A DNA stretch of 64,000 bases from Ailurus styani (GCA_002007465.1 LNAC01000065.1:1951804-2015803); one strand, 5' to 3'. Shown: positions 35,064 through 47,394, numbered from the stretch's first letter. Made by a program: numbers and translations. Notes: generated by a model from the sequence alone, not told the origin.

Positions 35064-35206
35064 CTGCCAAAATGAAGAACTATGTACCGAATGAGATCAC
35101 CCTGCTTTTCCATTTTGTTGTCTGTGACCATGGGCATCAACTTGTCATAGTACTTGGCAAGGTAAAAATGCCCATCCTCCCACTCTGGCAGGAACAAGGT
35201 CACATC
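35064..35206 (-). CDS. ATR: ATR exon 36
   Basis: 143 bases: DVTLFLPEWE to RYIVLHFG plus AG. Acceptor TTTTACAG, donor CAG/GTAAGT (perfect consensus). A truncated SINE has inserted only 28 bases into the following intron (34930-35020). FAT domain, about human residues 2027-2074. Confidence 0.96.
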
Positions 35207-35689
35207 CTGTAAAAGACACCACCATATACTCACCTAAGAAAACCCCATACTATGCTGGGAAATAAAGTATGAATAGATGACTAGGGATCAAAAAGTGTAA
35301 GACCCACATGTAGGCAGAGTAAAGTCAAATGCAGAGGGACTCTTTCATTTGGATAATGAATTATCTTAAAAAGGTTTTCTCAGGATGGCTGGTTGGTTCT
35401 GGTGAGTTGTCCACTGGCCAACATGAAATAGTGTTCGGATAATTAGCTATTTAGGGAAAGAAAATTCCATTTAAGTTGCTACTTTATATGTTATCAAAAT
35501 AATTTCCAGATGGACTATTCTGTGAAAGTGTTTATATGTATATTTTTATTATAAAAAAAACTCAATGAAAGGAAAATATCAAAGCTCTGAGGAGAGGACT
35601 TTAGAAGAACAAAAATATAGTTAAAAATATTACATCTTATTTTTCTCCAAGATCTTTCATGGGTTACTGCCCTCCCTCTCAACTCCTTT

Positions 35690-35970
35690 AAAATCACTTT
35701 TCTAAGAACTCACCTCTCATTCACTCCTCAAACTATTTCTTCATGGTTTCAGTCTTTGGCAATACCCCAAAGCAACTCCTTAAATCTAAAAGATCCTTCC
35801 CAATTCTGATCTCATTTGAACTCTCTTCTGGATCTGTTTCCACACCATTTCCTCTTTGAAACACTTTCTTCCCTTGGCTTCAGTGAGGCCACAATCTTCC
35901 AAGTTTTCTCCTACCTTTCTGGCCACTCCTACTCTGTCCCCTGTTCATTTCCTTTCCCTGTCTTTTAAGT
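35690..35970 (+). repeat. L2-type LINE fragment
   Basis: ATR intron 35. CCCTTGGCTTCAGTGAGGCC and TTTCTCCTACCTTTCTGGCC match L2 ORF2 text. Confidence 0.7.
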
Positions 35971-36399
35971 ATTTGTGTATTTATTTTAAAACAATACTAT
36001 TTGAAACGTGATAGAAAACACACAGAATGGCTGACAATAAAAATTTTTTTTAAATGAAATTCCACCCTTAATTCAAGCAAGTATGAGAACATAGTTTGAA
36101 CTAGGAACATAAATGAGATCTTGAGTTTACTCTGAACCTACTCCTGCAAATTTACAGACAGCAGCCTGCCTGTGGATAGAGGAGAGAATATCATGACTAC
36201 ATGTATGGAACAGATCCTGGATTCATGTGCCCAACCAGCCACAGGGACGAGGCTGCCAGCATCCCTCCCCCATCTAGTCATAGAAGCAAAGGGAATAAGG
36301 AAACATACTAAAATTTCTTTTAAAAAGATTTCTCAGTCTGGTTTTACCATCATTTTACCTCCTTCTTTCCTCTTATCTGTCTCCTTCTTCCTTCTTTTC

Positions 36400-37975
36400 T
36401 GGTTTAAGTTTTTAAAACTTATTTTGGAAAGTAAAACTTACATACAGAAAAATACACAAATCTTATATGTGTAGCTTGATCAATTATCACAAAGTGATCA
36501 CATACAATAACTCCAGAAACACAAGCTCCCCTATTCACCCTCCCAATCACTACCTCCTTTCTTTTCCCTGAAAATAACCACTGCTATAGAGTGAATGTTT
36601 GTGTTCACCCACCCCCAAATTCATGTTGAAGCCTAATCCCCAAAGTGATAATATTTGGAGGCAGGGCCTTTGGGGTGTGATTAGGTCATGATGGAACACT
36701 CACAGATAAGATTAGTGCCCTTATAACAGAGACCCCTATGAGCTCCCTCACCCCTTCTGCCTTATAAGATGGCAGTCTGTGAACCAGGAAGTAGGCCGTC
36801 ATCAAGGACCAAATGTACTAACACCTTGATCTTGCTTCCCAGCCTCCAGAACTGTGAGAAATAAATGTCTGTTGTTTAAGTCACCTAGTTTGTATGTTTA
36901 TTATAGTATATGGTTCTTATAGCAGCCCAAACAGACAACCACAATTTTAATTTCTAATGCAGTATTCTGTTTTCCCCATTTTTGAACTTTGTATAAATGG
37001 AAACATACTACATGTTACTATATTATATCCAGCTTTTTTCATTCAACATTATGTTTGTGAAATCAATCAAAGTTGTTGCATGTAACTTTGGTTTTTTGGT
37101 TTTCTTTGCTACATTGTATTCCATTATAGGAATATGCTACAACTCGTTTATCCATTCTTCCCTCCCGCCACCCCCCCGCTTGGTTATCTAGTCTATAACC
37201 AACTGGCTTACTTTCAGTGTAAAATCTACAAATGATGTTGATAGAAACATTTCTGAACATATCCTATACAGACAAGTAGAATGGGTCAGAGTATTATCAC
37301 CTTGAGCAGACAATGCCAAACTGTTTTCCAAAATGATTATACCAATTTATACTTCCAGCAACATTGGATAAGAATCTAAACACTCTAGTCTTTCTAACAT
37401 TTGGAACTGTCAATCTTTAAATTTTAGCTTTTTAATAGGTATACAGTGTTGCCTTGTAATTTTTTAATTTGCACCTATGCCTGTCTACTACAATTCGATA
37501 TATTTTCTTTATTTGTTTTTGGTCATTTATATATTTATTTCCATAAGTCTTCTATACAATTATTGTCTCAAGCTTCTTACTGACTTTTAAGAGTTCTTAC
37601 TGTATTCTGGATATTAGCCTCTTATCATTTATGTGTTGCAAGTATCTTCTAATCTATGGCTTGCCTCTATATTCGTAATGGTATCTTTTCATTAACAGAA
37701 ATTCATATTATTAATGTAGTCAAATTTATCAATCATTTCTTTTACATTTGGTGATTTGGTCTGTTTAAGAAGTCCTGACCTACTTCTAGGTTTGAAGATA
37801 CTCTCCTATACAATGTTTTGGAAATCTTATCATTTTGCCTTCCACATTTATTTAGATCCACAATCTACCTTAAGTTTACCTTTGTTAATGGTATGAATAA
37901 AGGATCAAGTTTGACTTTTTTTTCCTATAAGATAACCAAATGATACAACACCATTTATTAAAAAGACTATTCTTA
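36400..37975 (-). mobile_element. Ancient L1 fragment, minus strand, interrupted by an LTR
   Basis: ATR intron 35. Pieces 36400-36587 and 36936-37975 read as reverse-strand L1 (CATTGTATTCCATTATAGG, TTTGGTGATTTGGTCTG, CAACACCATTTATTAAAAAG). A MaLR LTR splits it, and the SINE at 37976 inserted in the same repeat. Confidence 0.75.
36588..36935 (+). mobile_element. MaLR-type solo LTR (MLT1/MST-like)
   Basis: GAATGTTTGTGTTCACCC, TTGAAGCCTAATCCCCAAAG, GGCAGGGCCTTTGGGG and CCAGAACTGTGAGAAATAAA identify the LTR. No internal sequence. It lies inside an older minus-strand L1. Confidence 0.85.
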
Positions 37976-38160
37976 GGGGTGCCTGGGTGGCTCAGTGGGT
38001 TAAGCATCTAACTCTTCATTTTGACTCAGGTGATGATTTTAGGGTAGTGGGATCAAGCCCCATGTTAGGCTCTGCACTAGAAATGGAGCCTGCTTGGGAT
38101 TCTCTCTCTGCCCTGCCCCTGCCCTCAGCCAGGTGTGCAAGTTCTCAAAAAAAAAAAAAA
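37976..38160 (+). mobile_element. CAN-SINE
   Basis: Long pure A tail; approximate duplication AAAGACTATTCTT / AAAGATTATTCCT. Inserted in an old L1, ATR intron 35. Confidence 0.95.
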
Positions 38161-38502
38161 AAAAAAAGATTATTCCTCATGGCTACTTAGGCCATCATGA
38201 CAGAGCTTTAGGGATACAGCTAGAGTAATCAGATTCTAACTTCGGTATCATGAGAGCATCTCTCCTTCCTCCTCCAATCCAGGCTTCAGTGCAAGAGATG
38301 AAAGACCTGGAATATCTGCTACAAATTTTGCTGTGAAGAATTAGTGAGTTTTTGTGTGCCTCACAAGTTAGAAGGAATTCAGATCTCTCCAACTGGGAGA
38401 GTGAAACTTATAAAGTATGACTTTAGGATTTGCCTCATTACTACTAGATTTATTTGAGAGAGCACATGGGAGGAGGGGCAAAGGGAGAGGGAGAAAAAGT
38501 CT

Positions 38503-38692
38503 TTTTTTTTTTTTTAAGATTTTATGTATTTATTTGACAGAGAGAGAAAGAGAGCCCAAGTAGGCAGAGGGAGAAGGAGAAGCAGGCTTCCCACCAGAGA
38601 GCCCAATGTGGGGGTAGATCCCAGAATCCTGGGATCATGACCTGAGCTGAAGGCGGCTGCTTAACCAACTGAGCCATCCAGGCATCCCCCCC
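38503..38692 (-). mobile_element. CAN-SINE with a truncated older neighbour
   Basis: T-run, GA tract, GAGCCATCCAGGCATCC end. Just left, 38440-38500 is GA-rich text of another partial reverse SINE. Confidence 0.9.
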
Positions 38693-38759
38693 TGTATATT
38701 GTTTGATGAGAAGAAACAAGGTTAGTTTCTTTGATGGCATGGTAATGTCTTGTTATTTT

Positions 38760-38935
38760 GTTTTTGTTTTAAGATTCAGAGAGCCTGCACATGAGTTGGG
38801 GGGAGGGAGAGAATCTCAAGCAGACTCCCCACTGAGCATGGAGCCCAACTCAGGGCTCCATCCCACAATCCAAGTGATCATGACCTGAGCCAAAATCATA
38901 AGTTGGACACTTAACTGAGTCACCCAGGTGTCCCT
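38760..38935 (-). mobile_element. CAN-SINE, old type
   Basis: CCTGAGCCAAAATCATAAG and CTGAGTCACCCAGGTGTCC ends; diverged. Confidence 0.85.
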
Positions 38936-39165
38936 CCATGGCATCATCTTGTAAACAAGGCAACAGGGGTTAGGCTCCAACTATGTATCTTGCTCAGAAC
39001 TCAATACTGCCAGGATCTAAACATTAGTGTTTGTTTCACCTGCTTTAGCTTTTGGTCCCATTTAGGTCTTTTTTTTTTTTTTTTTTTTTTAAATATCTTC
39101 CATTTCTCTCCTTATCATTGTCATGTTTTCCTCTAGGTTTAAACATATTTATGGTAGTGATTTTA

Positions 39166-39361
39166 TTACTATTACTTTTAAAGATTTTATTTATTTACTT
39201 GACAGGGAGAGAGCACAGGCAAGGGGAACAGCAGGCAGAGGGAGAAGCAGACTCCCTGCTGAGTAGGAGCCAGACTTGGGGCTCAGTCCCAGGACCCTGG
39301 GATCATGACCTGAGTCGAAGGCAAGGCAAATGCTTAACCAACTAAGCCACCCAGGCACCCC
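39166..39361 (-). mobile_element. CAN-SINE
   Basis: Perfect target duplication TATGGTAGTGATTTTA at 39150-39165 and 39362-39377. ATR intron 35. Confidence 0.97.
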
Positions 39362-40199
39362 TATGGTAGTGATTTTAAAGTCTTTATTTGAAGCATATTT
39401 ATGATAGCTGTTTTAAAGTCCTTATCTGCTCATTTCATCATGTCCACCATATCTGGGCCTAATTCTATTGACTGATCTTTCTTCTGTGTATTGCTCGTAT
39501 ATTCTCACTTCTACATATCTGAGTAATCTTTTACAGGATGCCAGACATAGGTCATTTTATGATGCTGAGTTTTAGATTTTGTTACATTCCTTTAAAGAGT
39601 GGTAGACTTTGGGTAGGCAGTAACATTACTTGCAAATGAGCTTAATCCTTTTAATGTATTAATGCTTTTGTAGGATGGATGTAGAGTAGCCTTTTGTCTA
39701 GGCTAATTAAACCCACTTCTAAGGTGTGGCCCTTTGAGAGTCTCTATATTATCATGTGTGCAATGAGGCCTCTTGCCTAGCTGGTAGAATCCTGAATGAT
39801 TCTCAGTCCTATGTAAATTCTGGAAATTGTTCGTATAGCACTTCCCAATATCCCCAACCCCAGGTGATTGTTTTTTCCTGATAATTGTTTCCAGCCAGGC
39901 CTCACAGAGAGTTGAGCTATGCATGTGCAGCTTAGGATTCAGCCAAAGACACATGGGGATTCCTGCACAGATCTGGAACTGTCTCTGTTGAACTCCCTTT
40001 TTCTCACTTTGCCCCCCAAATTCTAACTTTACTATTTCCGATCTTCTACAGTCTTTGTTTCCACTTTTTTCTTTTTCAGTTCCTTTCCTAATTCCTTAAG
40101 ATACTTAGCTCATTAATTTTGGGGTTTTCTTTTCTTCTAATATACACAAATAAAATTTTAAATTCTCTTTAAGAATGGCTTTACCCAAATCCTACAGGG

Positions 40200-40319
40200 T
40201 TGTTTTTTTTTTAAGTTTTAAGTTTTTTTAGTAATCTCCACGCCCAATTTGGCCTTGAACTCATGACCCCAAAATCAAGAATCACATGCTCTTCTGACTG
40301 AGGCAGCCAGGTGCCCCCC
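40200..40319 (-). mobile_element. CAN-SINE, old short type
   Basis: AACTCATGACCCCAAAATCAAG and GAGGCAGCCAGGTGCCCC; diverged. Confidence 0.8.
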
Positions 40320-40733
40320 CCAACAGGTTTTGTTATGTCATATTTTATTATCATTCAGTTTATTATAATTATTTTATCATTACAGAGGACTTTTTAATTT
40401 CCACTGCAATGTCTTCTTTGACTCATGGGTTATTAGAAAGTATGTCCCTTATAACATCATCCATGAAAAGCTTAATACTTAGTAAGGAAGGTATACATTG
40501 TGTTTCTTTAAAAATTTTCAGAATACAGTGTGGTTAACTTTGAGGAGGGTGAAAGGGTATGTCATATAGTGCTAATAATATTCTACTACTTGACCTGGGT
40601 GGTTGTTTCTTGAGTGTATTTCCTTTGTGATAATTCTTATGTTTTCTACACACTAAAAAGTAAAAAAGTTTCCTGGCTATTTTTATACATGTGTTCTTCC
40701 ATATGGACTTTAAAATCATTTTATATATTTTCT

Positions 40734-40934
40734 GGGGCACCTGGATGGCTCAGTTAGATAAGCCTCTGCCTTTGGCTCAGGTCATAATCCCAGGGTGCTG
40801 AGATTAAGCCCTACATCGGACTCCCTGCTCAGCCAGGCGCCTGCTTCTCCCTCTCCCACTGTCTGCTGCTCCCCCTGCTTATGTGCTCTCTCTGTCAAAT
40901 AAATAAAATCTTTAAAAATAAATAAAATAATATC
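40734..40934 (+). mobile_element. CAN-SINE
   Basis: Duplication ATTTTATATATTTTC / ATTTTATACATTTTC. Ends about 70 bases below ATR exon 35, so in intron 35 near the GC donor. Confidence 0.95.
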
Positions 40935-41005
40935 ATTTTATACATTTTCAGCCAAACAAAAAAAAGATTGAGTTCTTAATGAAACTACATTATACATATA
41001 CTTGC

Positions 41006-41185
41006 CTTATATTTTTTCATAACTGCATTGCTTTCAAAGTTAGCTGTTTCTTCCATAAATCGGCCCACTAGCAGCATAGCTCGACCATGGATTAACATGT
41101 TCTTACTCTCAGTTGGGGTCTTATTTTCAGGAAAACACAATTCAACACCCTTCTGAAGAACAATTAGTGCCTGATGAACATCACC
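41006..41185 (-). CDS. ATR: ATR exon 35, GC donor
   Basis: 180 bases, 60 codons, GDVHQALIVL to SNAVMKKYK, phase 0 to 0. The donor is AAG/GCAAGT, a GC-AG intron with otherwise perfect consensus. Residue 605 of the visible protein, the Thr of NKTP, falls at human T1989, the reported ATR autophosphorylation site, here also followed by Pro. The flanking residues (KTPTES) differ from the human ETPPEG I recall. FAT domain. Confidence 0.96.
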
Positions 41186-41366
41186 CTAGAAGGAAAATGG
41201 CAACAACAAGCCTTTTAAGATATTTCTGTTTTCTGAAAAACAAAGTTATTGGTACTTGAAGTCCATTCAGTATGTTTTATGTATAAACCTTTGTAATTTC
41301 ATGTTCATCTCTCATCTCCCTCCTACGAAAGTAAAATCATAAAAAGGAGGCATCACTTCATTTCAA

Positions 41367-42260
41367 ATAGAACTCATTTCTATTCATTTCTATTTCTATT
41401 CATTTCTATTCATTCATTCACTCATTCATCCACTCATTTTTACAGTCAATCAAAGTACAAGGAACTAAAGATACAGGTAGATGACTGGGGATAAACAAAC
41501 ATGAATAAATCAAATTTTCTAGCTTAAAAAAGTTCATAGTCAAGTGAGGAAACAGACTATGTAAAACAGCAACACAATGCTAAAAACTATTAACAAAGGA
41601 ATATATATGGGTATTATTAAGCACAGAGAAGGGAATCTCTTAAATCTATATGAAGATACAGGAAAATGGAGGAGAGCAGCATTCAGGAAAAGTTACCAAA
41701 TGAGGAAAATTTGACTTAGGTTTTAATGAATGAATAGCAATATTCCTGGAAGTAAGTGAATTCAGTGAAGGACATTTTTGGTCCTTAATTTGGGGCACCT
41801 GGGTAGCTTAGTTCGTTAAGCATCTGACTCTTGATCTCAGCTCAGGTCTTGATCTCAGGGTTGAGGAAGAAAAAAAAAGGAATAATAGGTCTACTTGCAA
41901 AAGGTGAGTACCCTGGTTTTAGCTAAAGCCTAAAGGGTTTATGAGATAGTGAGTGATAAATGAAGTTGAAGAGGCAGACTGGAATTCAATCATAAAAAGC
42001 CTTGTATACTTTCTAGAGTTCAGAGTTAATCATAAAGGCATGAAGAATACTTCAGAAGATTTTAATAAGAGGAGTTACATGATTCACTGTGCATTTTAGA
42101 AAGATCACAAACTGCAGTCATGTGCACAGAGAAATAAGGAAACTCAAAAAAAGGGCTATTAATATTATTAGAGGCTATAAATGCTAAGGGCATGAATGAA
42201 AGCAGAGATAAACAGAAGATTAAAAAGATGCAATAAGGTATTATTAACTACAGTCACCAT
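41367..42260 (+). repeat. Simple repeat followed by L2-like LINE fragment
   Basis: ATR intron 34. TTCATTTCTATT units at 41367-41440, then L2-clade text (AAAGCCTTGTATACTTTC, AGTTACATGATTCACTGTG, TTTTAGAAAGATCACAA), interrupted by a short SINE at 41792-41880. Confidence 0.65.
41792..41880 (+). mobile_element. 3'-deleted CAN-SINE
   Basis: Head GGGGCACCTGGGTAGCTTAG through CTCAGGGTTG, then directly an A/G run; about half the usual length. Confidence 0.85.
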
Positions 42261-42325
42261 GCTGTACATTACACCATGACTTATTTATTTTATACCTGGA
42301 AGTTTGTATCAAAATATCAAAAGAT

Positions 42326-42565
42326 GGGGTGCCTAGGTGGCTCAGTTGGTAGAGCGCAACCCCCTGTTTTTTTGTTTTTGTTTTTTTCAGAGAGGGTGAT
42401 GGTGTGCGAGGCTCTATCTCATGACCCTTAGATCATGACCTGAGCTGAAATCAAGAGTCAGAAGATTAACCAACTGAGGCACCCAAGCACCCCAAGCCTG
42501 CAATTCTTGATCTCAGGGTCATGAATTCGAGACTCAGGTTGGAGCTAGAGTTTACTTAAGGAAAA
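42326..42565 (+). mobile_element. Old CAN-SINE interrupted by an inverted SINE
   Basis: Outer head GGGGTGCCTAGGTGGCTCAG with a tRNA-like GGTAGAGCGC; inner reverse SINE about 42366-42494; outer resumes CCTGCAATTCTTGATCTC. Confidence 0.85.
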
Positions 42566-43495
42566 AAAGAAAATCAAAAGATATTTCTAAGGAAACTTTA
42601 GTCTCCACTTGGATGTGGAAAATGAGGGAAAGTAAGAAGTTCAAAATGATGCTCAGATTTCTTAGATGAGTGGGTATAATAGAGTCTTATTTAGAAAAAC
42701 AGAGAAATAGGAGAAGCAGTTATTGAATAGTAAACAATCAACTGCATTTTGAACATATGAATTTAAGGTATTACAATACATAGACTAGCACTAGCTCACA
42801 AAATGACCAGGTACTGACAAGTATAGGCTGAATCATTACTTTTGCCTCCACAATCACAGATGGCACAAGCTATAGTTGCTAAATGTCAATTTCAAAACAT
42901 GCAATGCTTACTACTAATTCTAGACTGGTGGCAAGCATAAGGAGATATGTAAGTAATAACCATTTAAATCTAGGGCATAATCTTTGCAAGTAATTCAGTT
43001 ACTCAAAAAGCATCTTTCTCTTTACTATTGCTTCAATCTGGGGATTGCTAGGGACTTTTGTTCTTAGGCTAAGCCTTTCCTGATAGGCTAGATCAGAAAT
43101 TAATCTTGACAATAAAACTGGACTAATTAAACAAAAAACTGGACTAATTATCTACCAAGGATATAAGTAGTTCACTACTTATTATCACAATGTTATTTCC
43201 ATTTAACAAATATCTTTTGAGTGCCTACTATATGCACCCTGTATGTATATGGGAGGTAAAAACAAAGTAAAAATTGGCTGCTTCCTTCAAGGAAAAAAAA
43301 AAGGAAAACATGAAAACTGAAAGAACTGCACTTTCATCTTGAAATGGAAAGGCGTTTAGGGATTTGAGGAAAGAAGGAATGGTTTCTTGTAAATTATGGT
43401 AGAATGATAAAGATGACAGAAAACAACTCTGAGTGTAGATTAGGGCTCATACGCAGCAGAATATATATACATGATGACGTTCTCTTGGCCATTAC

Positions 43496-43655
43496 CTTGG
43501 ACCATAGCCATTTTGCCCTTTCCACATACAGTTCAGCAAGTCGTGATTCTCCAGCATTAAGGAGAGCGTTGTAGGCTGTCTGGTGGTGGCCAGCTTTTCT
43601 AGCTACTCTGGCACTCTGTAGCCAGCATTCTCCAACCATTTCATTGTAATCTGGT
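43496..43655 (-). CDS. ATR: ATR exon 34
   Basis: 160 bases: one base of arginine, then PDYNEMVGEC to AKWLWSK, ending at phase 0. Acceptor ATTCAG, donor AAG/GTAATG. Contains the TPR-like helix pair AYNALLNAGESRLAELYVER. FAT domain, about human residues 1913-1966. Confidence 0.97.
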
Positions 43656-44086
43656 CTGAATGAATGTGACAAAAACAAGGAGAAAGAACATTAAGTACAA
43701 TCAACAATTTAACTAAAAATATCTCTTCCTAACAGGGAACCTTCTCAATATACTATTTCAAAGAAATCAAAGAAGATTAATTTGTTAAAAAACTGATTTT
43801 AATTTTTTTAGAGTGCTCAATTTTTGTCAATTCTAAGTCTATGAAAACTCTAATACTGACTTATATATCTGTACCTCTCCCAAATATATTAACAATAAAA
43901 AAAGATATATTGCATATAAAAGTAATTTTCAAGTTCTAGGTTCATTTCAACTTACACAGTATTGCTTTGACAAATGGTAAAAGAAAAATATAGATTCAGG
44001 AGAAAATTAAGAAAAACACTCCCAAGTAACATGCAAATAGTAAATTCATGATTATTGACATGAAAAAAAAAAGAAATATGAAAAAC

Positions 44087-44266
44087 CTTTTGTTGAGGGT
44101 TAATAAAGCTCTCCGGAGAGCCAGGATGGGCTCCTTGGCTCTGTAGGAATTCTGGGTCATTTCTAGTCGAGCCACCCAGTTTAGAGAATCTTCTTGAGAA
44201 CTGTCACCTGGTGACTGGTGAAAAAGTGGTTTGATGCTATGCTCCAACTCACACAACATGTGCAAT
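44087..44266 (-). CDS. ATR: ATR exon 33
   Basis: 180 bases: one base completes arginine, then LHMLCELEHS to RALLTLNK plus AG. Acceptor GTCTTCAG. The donor AAG/GTTTTT departs from consensus at +3 to +5. The phase-2 join to exon 34 (AG/A, Arg) is exact, so the call is firm. FAT domain, about human residues 1853-1913. Confidence 0.95.
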
Positions 44267-45285
44267 CTGAAGACAGATAAAGCCTAAGTTAAAATGTTAT
44301 CATATTCAGCCTGTTAATCTCATACACAAAGCACGTACTCAAATTAGCCAAGAAGAATCAGAAATGTGAAGTTTTCTTTGGAATAACTTTAGCTAATATA
44401 TATTCTTGGTATATAAACAGTAACATTTTTATCTTTTTAAATTGGATACAAAACACAACTTATGCTGATTTAAATGTTTAGTGCTTTGCTATGGTCCCCG
44501 AATCCCTATTAATTAAATTGGAGAGGGGTATATAAAACTAAATTCAAGTGTATGAAAATAAAATTTTATTACCTACATAATGACAAAAAATATATAGATC
44601 CATTATACATCAACAGAAATATTTGGATATACTGCTGGTGCTTCTATAAGAGGGCCAGACATAGATGTCAGCAAAAAACTGTGAAATGATGCAATTTTAT
44701 CTTTTTTAAGAATGACTGAAACACTCATGATACATTCACACTACCTTTTTTCCATTTATAATACTCAGCGTCCATGACTCAGTGTTCAAGGACGCAGTTG
44801 AGTGGCTACAGAAAAAAAAGAACTAATCTCAGTAGTCCAACCTATAGTTTCATTAAGCTATTACCAAAGGGGCTGATACAAATTATAGTAAATTCTTCTA
44901 AATTAAAAAAAATGTCCTTAGTATTGCTTAAATTATGACATCTATTATTTTCCTCAGGTGAACTAACAGACCTGAAATGTTTTCCATCATTTTCTTCCTT
45001 ACGTCTAAAAGTTAGTTTTCCTTTTTACTAGTGTAATGCCTACATTTTTTTGGGAGGAAAATGTCAAATGCATTTCTAAATAAGGAGAGGAAACTAACAA
45101 GTACTGAGCACCAAAGTGCCAGGCACAGATAACTATACTACCTAGATTAATTACAGAGCAAGTACAATATGACATTACAAAAGGCTGAATATAAGATATT
45201 TTTCTTACTTTATAGAAGTCTCATTAATTGCCTTTCCAATGAAAGGGATATGTATTAGAACATTTTTTAAAAACTAAAGGGTTGA

Positions 45286-45389
45286 GGGGCACCTGGGTGG
45301 CTCAGGGCAGAGCACTTTGACTCTTTAGGGTTGTGAGTTCGAGTCCCATGCTGGGCATAGAGATTACTTAAAAACAAAACAAAACAAAT
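45286..45389 (+). mobile_element. Short old tRNA-Lys-type SINE
   Basis: About 100 bases: GGGGCACCTGGGTGGCTCAG, GTTGTGAGTTCGAGTCCC (B box-like), TTACTTAAAAACAAAAC tail. ATR intron 32. Confidence 0.88.
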
Positions 45390-45545
45390 ATAAGATGATT
45401 TAGAGATAAAGGAATAAACAAGCCATTGTGTATAGATACGCACGATACCAAATGTACTATCACTTACTTAACTAACCAAAATGTTCCAAGTCTGTCAGAA
45501 GACAGTTATACACCAGGAATAAAAAGATGGAAACCCCACATATAC

Positions 45546-45723
45546 CTCACAATATATTCATATCCTCGTTGATAAGAGCCTCTTTCAAAGCTTGCAGCTG
45601 AAAGAGGTACAATTTGTTCTGCTCTCACTAGTTTCAGTGTGTCATAAAAAGCTGTGATATCTCTTTTTTTGGCTGATAATAACAGCTGTCCCAGTCTGAC
45701 ACTCCATGTTGTAGATTTCCCAT
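45546..45723 (-). CDS. ATR: ATR exon 32
   Basis: 178 bases: two bases of aspartate, then GKSTTWSVRL to QRGYEYIV plus AG. Acceptor TTTTTCAG, donor GAG/GTATAT. Separated from exon 31 by an intron of only 224 bases. FAT domain, about human residues 1794-1853. Confidence 0.96.
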
Positions 45724-45947
45724 CTGAAAAATAAATGTAGGGTCAAGGAATGCCACAGGGCCCCAAAACAAGCTTTATTTCATTTGGTAAAATGGTCAGC
45801 AGAAACACTGGAACAGATGGTTTCATTCTACTTTGAACAACTATACAAGGCAATTATAAAAGAAGCTGAACGTTTATAGATGTTACTTAGCTACTTAAGT
45901 CTGAGTGTTTATAGCACATTAAAACTGTTTATAAGAAGTAATTTTAC

Positions 45948-46039
45948 CTGCTGCCAAATAGTTTTCCACCAAATCCCACTGTGACAATTTCCAAGCTGCT
46001 TCCACTCTGTATGTGTTTAATTCATCTGTCCATTCAGAC
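45948..46039 (-). CDS. ATR: ATR exon 31
   Basis: 92 bases: one base completes arginine, then SEWTDELNTY to WDLVENYLAA and one base of a split aspartate. Acceptor TTAATAG, donor CAG/GTAAAA. FAT domain, about human residues 1763-1794. Confidence 0.95.
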
Positions 46040-46453
46040 CTATTAAGAGAAGACAATATCAACTAAACTTTATTTATTTAAAGTGGCATTGAGATTTTTT
46101 CACTGTTTTAGAACTCTATTTATTGTATTTATTTATTCCTCTATTTATTATATTATATTGTATTTTGTACTTAGATACAAAATAATTATCTCTATCCAAA
46201 ATAACCCCCAACTTTTAATCCTTCCATTCCCCCAAAACATTTTTTTCAATAATTACTTTTAAAAGGGCCATTTAAAAATGCCATTCCTTAACAAATTAAA
46301 TTGTGCCATATATTAGAACAGAATCAACGCCTGGATAATTACAAAGTGCAGTTGTAACATTACCTGTGTGCTTAACTTAAACAAAGGGCAGGAAGGAAAA
46401 AAGCCAACTGAATACATACACATTCAGAGGTAAGCAATTAACTTGGGACTTTT

Positions 46454-46846
46454 TTAAAAAAATATTTTATTGGGCGCCTGGGAGGCTCAGTGGGTTAAAG
46501 CCTCTGCCTTCAGCTCAGGTCATGATCCCAGGGTCCTGGGATCGAGGCCCACATCGGGCTCTCTGCTCAGTGGGGAGCCTGCTTCCTCCTCTCTCCTCTC
46601 TCTGTCTGCCTCTCTGCCTACTTGTAATCCCTCTCTGTCAAATAAATACATAAATAAATAAATTTTAAAAATATTTTATTTATTTATTTGTCAGAGCGAG
46701 CACAAGCAAGGGGAATGGCAAGCAGAGGGAGAAGCAGGCTCCCTGCTGAGCAAGGAGCCCATTGCAAGACTCTATCCCAGGACCCTGGGATCACGACTTG
46801 AGCCGAAGGCAGATACTTAACCAACTGAGCCACCTAGGCATCCCAT
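46454..46846 (-). mobile_element. CAN-SINE interrupted by an inverted young SINE
   Basis: Outer duplication AACTTGGGACTTTT at 46440-46453 and 46847-46860. The inner SINE entered its T-rich head. Confidence 0.95.
46472..46666 (+). mobile_element. CAN-SINE nested in another SINE
   Basis: Duplication AAAAATATTTTATT at 46458-46471 and 46667-46680; GGGTTAAAGCC young type. Confidence 0.96.
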
Positions 46847-46963
46847 AACTTGGGACTTTTAAATTAAATTTAAAGCAAAAATATAAGAACTGGTGGGTAG
46901 GTCAGGGATAGTTGGGGGTGCATAGGACGCTCAGTAATAAGGGCTTAAGAAAGTTACAAATGG

Positions 46964-47163
46964 GGACGCCTGGGTGGCTCAGATGGTTGGGTGTCCAACT
47001 CTTGGTTTCAGCTCAGATTATGATCTTGGGGTTCTGGGATTAAGCCAAGGGCTCAATAAGCTACCTGCTCAATGAGGAGTCTGCTTGGACCGCCACATCC
47101 TGTCCCTCCCTGTGTGTGCACTCTCTCTATCTAAAATAAATAAGTAAAATCTTAAAAAAAAAA
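46964..47163 (+). mobile_element. CAN-SINE
   Basis: Duplication AGAAAGTTACAAATG / AGAAAGCTACAAATG. ATR intron 30. Confidence 0.94.
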
Positions 47164-47394
47164 AGAAAGCTACAAATGATGTGTTAATGGCATAACAGAG
47201 GATATAAATTAGCTACCTAAAATATATACTATTAAACTATTTTCAGTGATTAAAATTGTAAAACCAGTATGATATTGGTAATTATTTTTTGTAAGCATTC
47301 TACGTATGTGCCATCAAGATGGGGTAGTGATATTTTGTTTCATGACTACATAGAAGAAGCTAAACTTTCCCCATATTTCCTTTTTATTTATTTT

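Noticed and set aside
41367..41440. Regular repeats that could suggest a CRISPR-like array
   Set aside because: Simple TTCATTTCTATT repeat in a mammalian intron; no spacers.
45286..45389. tRNA-like A and B box text
   Set aside because: tRNA-derived SINE with A-rich tail; no cloverleaf or acceptor stem of a true tRNA gene.
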